Shown here: in pieces, positions 63,633 through 64,000 of the stretch
Position numbering within the stretch: position 1 is the first letter of the stretch
How the letters are laid out: the number at the start of each line of letters is the position of its first letter
Assembly: GCA_030919125.1 (NCBI GenBank)
Contig: CP121470.1
Location: 434,001 to 498,000, forward strand
Origin: Methanoregula sp. SKADARSKE-2
Lineage (GTDB): Archaea; Halobacteriota; Methanomicrobia; Methanomicrobiales; Methanospirillaceae
Length of the DNA: 64,000 nucleotides
Reading direction: 5' to 3'
Program-made: the position numbers and the translations under genes
The notes under the pieces: generated by a model
Database searches by the model: none
Told to the model about the DNA's origin: nothing
Seen by the model: the letters and a program-made list of their open reading frames with translations, nothing else

Positions 63633-64000
63633 ATGAAAATTGCGATTATCGGTGCCTCCGGCTACGCCGGTGGTGAGCTTATCCGTCTCCTCGCTTGCCA
63701 CTCTGCTGCCAAAGTGGTCTGCGCCACTTCGCGCACGCTGGCAGGAACTCCTCTCGATCAGATACATCCCCATCTCAAGGGGTTCACGGATCTCAAATTC
63801 GAGAACCCGGCGGTTGATGCTATCGACGCCGATGTCGCATTTCTCGCAGTTCCCCACACCGCTGCAATGACGTACGCGGGAAAGCTCCTCTCCCGGGGAA
63901 TAAGAGTCATCGACCTCAGTGCCGATTACCGGTTGCCCCAAGAAGTTTTCGAGAAGGTCTACGGTGTCCCCCATACCGATTACTTCTGCGCACCCTACGG
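63633..64000 (+). CDS. argC: N-acetyl-gamma-glutamyl-phosphate reductase (partial)
   Basis: The first 122 residues of ArgC, cut by the window end. ArgC reduces N-acetylglutamyl phosphate with NADPH in arginine synthesis. The Rossmann motif [40 protein letters not shown] and [10 protein letters not shown] are family signatures. The catalytic cysteine lies beyond the end shown, or just at CAPYG. Frame intact. Confidence 0.96.
   Translation, partial: MKIAIIGASGYAGGELIRLLACHSAAKVVCATSRTLAGTPLDQIHPHLKGFTDLKFENPAVDAIDADVAFLAVPHTAAMTYAGKLLSRGIRVIDLSADYRLPQEVFEKVYGVPHTDYFCAPY

Overview
The window reads as a methanogenic archaeon of the order Methanomicrobiales, most likely the Methanoregula/Methanolinea neighbourhood. 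The evidence is a complete F420-reducing hydrogenase operon (frhADGB), an archaeal GTP cyclohydrolase (mptA), the methyl-coenzyme M reductase activation ATPase AtwA, DUF2124, FmdE-type and small sulfite-reductase-like proteins, archaeal TATA boxes and several starts only about 18-28 bases downstream of a TATA box. No rRNA, tRNA or CRISPR array was recognised.

Layout. 0-6.4 kb is conserved core: a flavodoxin (cut by the window edge), ilvC, mptA and frhADGB. 6.6-11.6 kb is a minus-strand cluster: small Cys-rich protein, small helix-turn-helix-like protein, DUF134 regulator, AtwA, Mrp/NBP35 ATPase, a second HTH-like protein and a cupin. 11.7-16.2 kb holds an MBL-fold hydrolase and a molybdate/tungstate ABC transporter with a TrmO-like gene inside its operon. 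16.3-20.2 kb is a second, damaged HTH+Mrp pair, an amino-acid permease remnant, DUF2124 and a broken larC. 20.2-34.6 kb is accessory DNA: two insertion sequences, a TrmO paralogue, a small sulfite-reductase-like protein, broken fmdE, a serpin remnant, a third decayed AtwA-Mrp-HTH-cupin cassette, a YkgJ protein, the ruins of a TerY/YegIKL-type VWA-kinase system and a ferredoxin-like protein. 34.8-39 kb carries two convergent CPA2 antiporters. 39-60 kb is mostly surface, membrane and signalling genes, many broken: DUF4013, lipoproteins, an orphan DNA methyltransferase, a PEGA protein, two cyclophilins, pRiA4b-ORF3 and TPR proteins, a methyltransferase and a YIP1-CARDB-ABC operon. 60-62.5 kb has two insertion sequences and a trpB2 fragment. 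The window ends with an ADP-ribosylglycohydrolase and the start of argC.

Two themes stand out. First, a cassette of AtwA, an Mrp-type ATPase, a small unrecognised HTH-like protein and a small cupin is present up to three times in different states of decay, with the gene order kept in two copies. It looks like an accessory module tied to methyl-CoM reductase activation or Fe-S/Ni metallocentre assembly. Second, frameshifts, nonsense codons and internal deletions are abundant but almost confined to accessory genes; ilvC, mptA, frh, atwA, the molybdate transporter, the antiporters and argC read through cleanly. That pattern suggests real gene decay, although several single-base shifts sit in homopolymers and could be sequencing errors.
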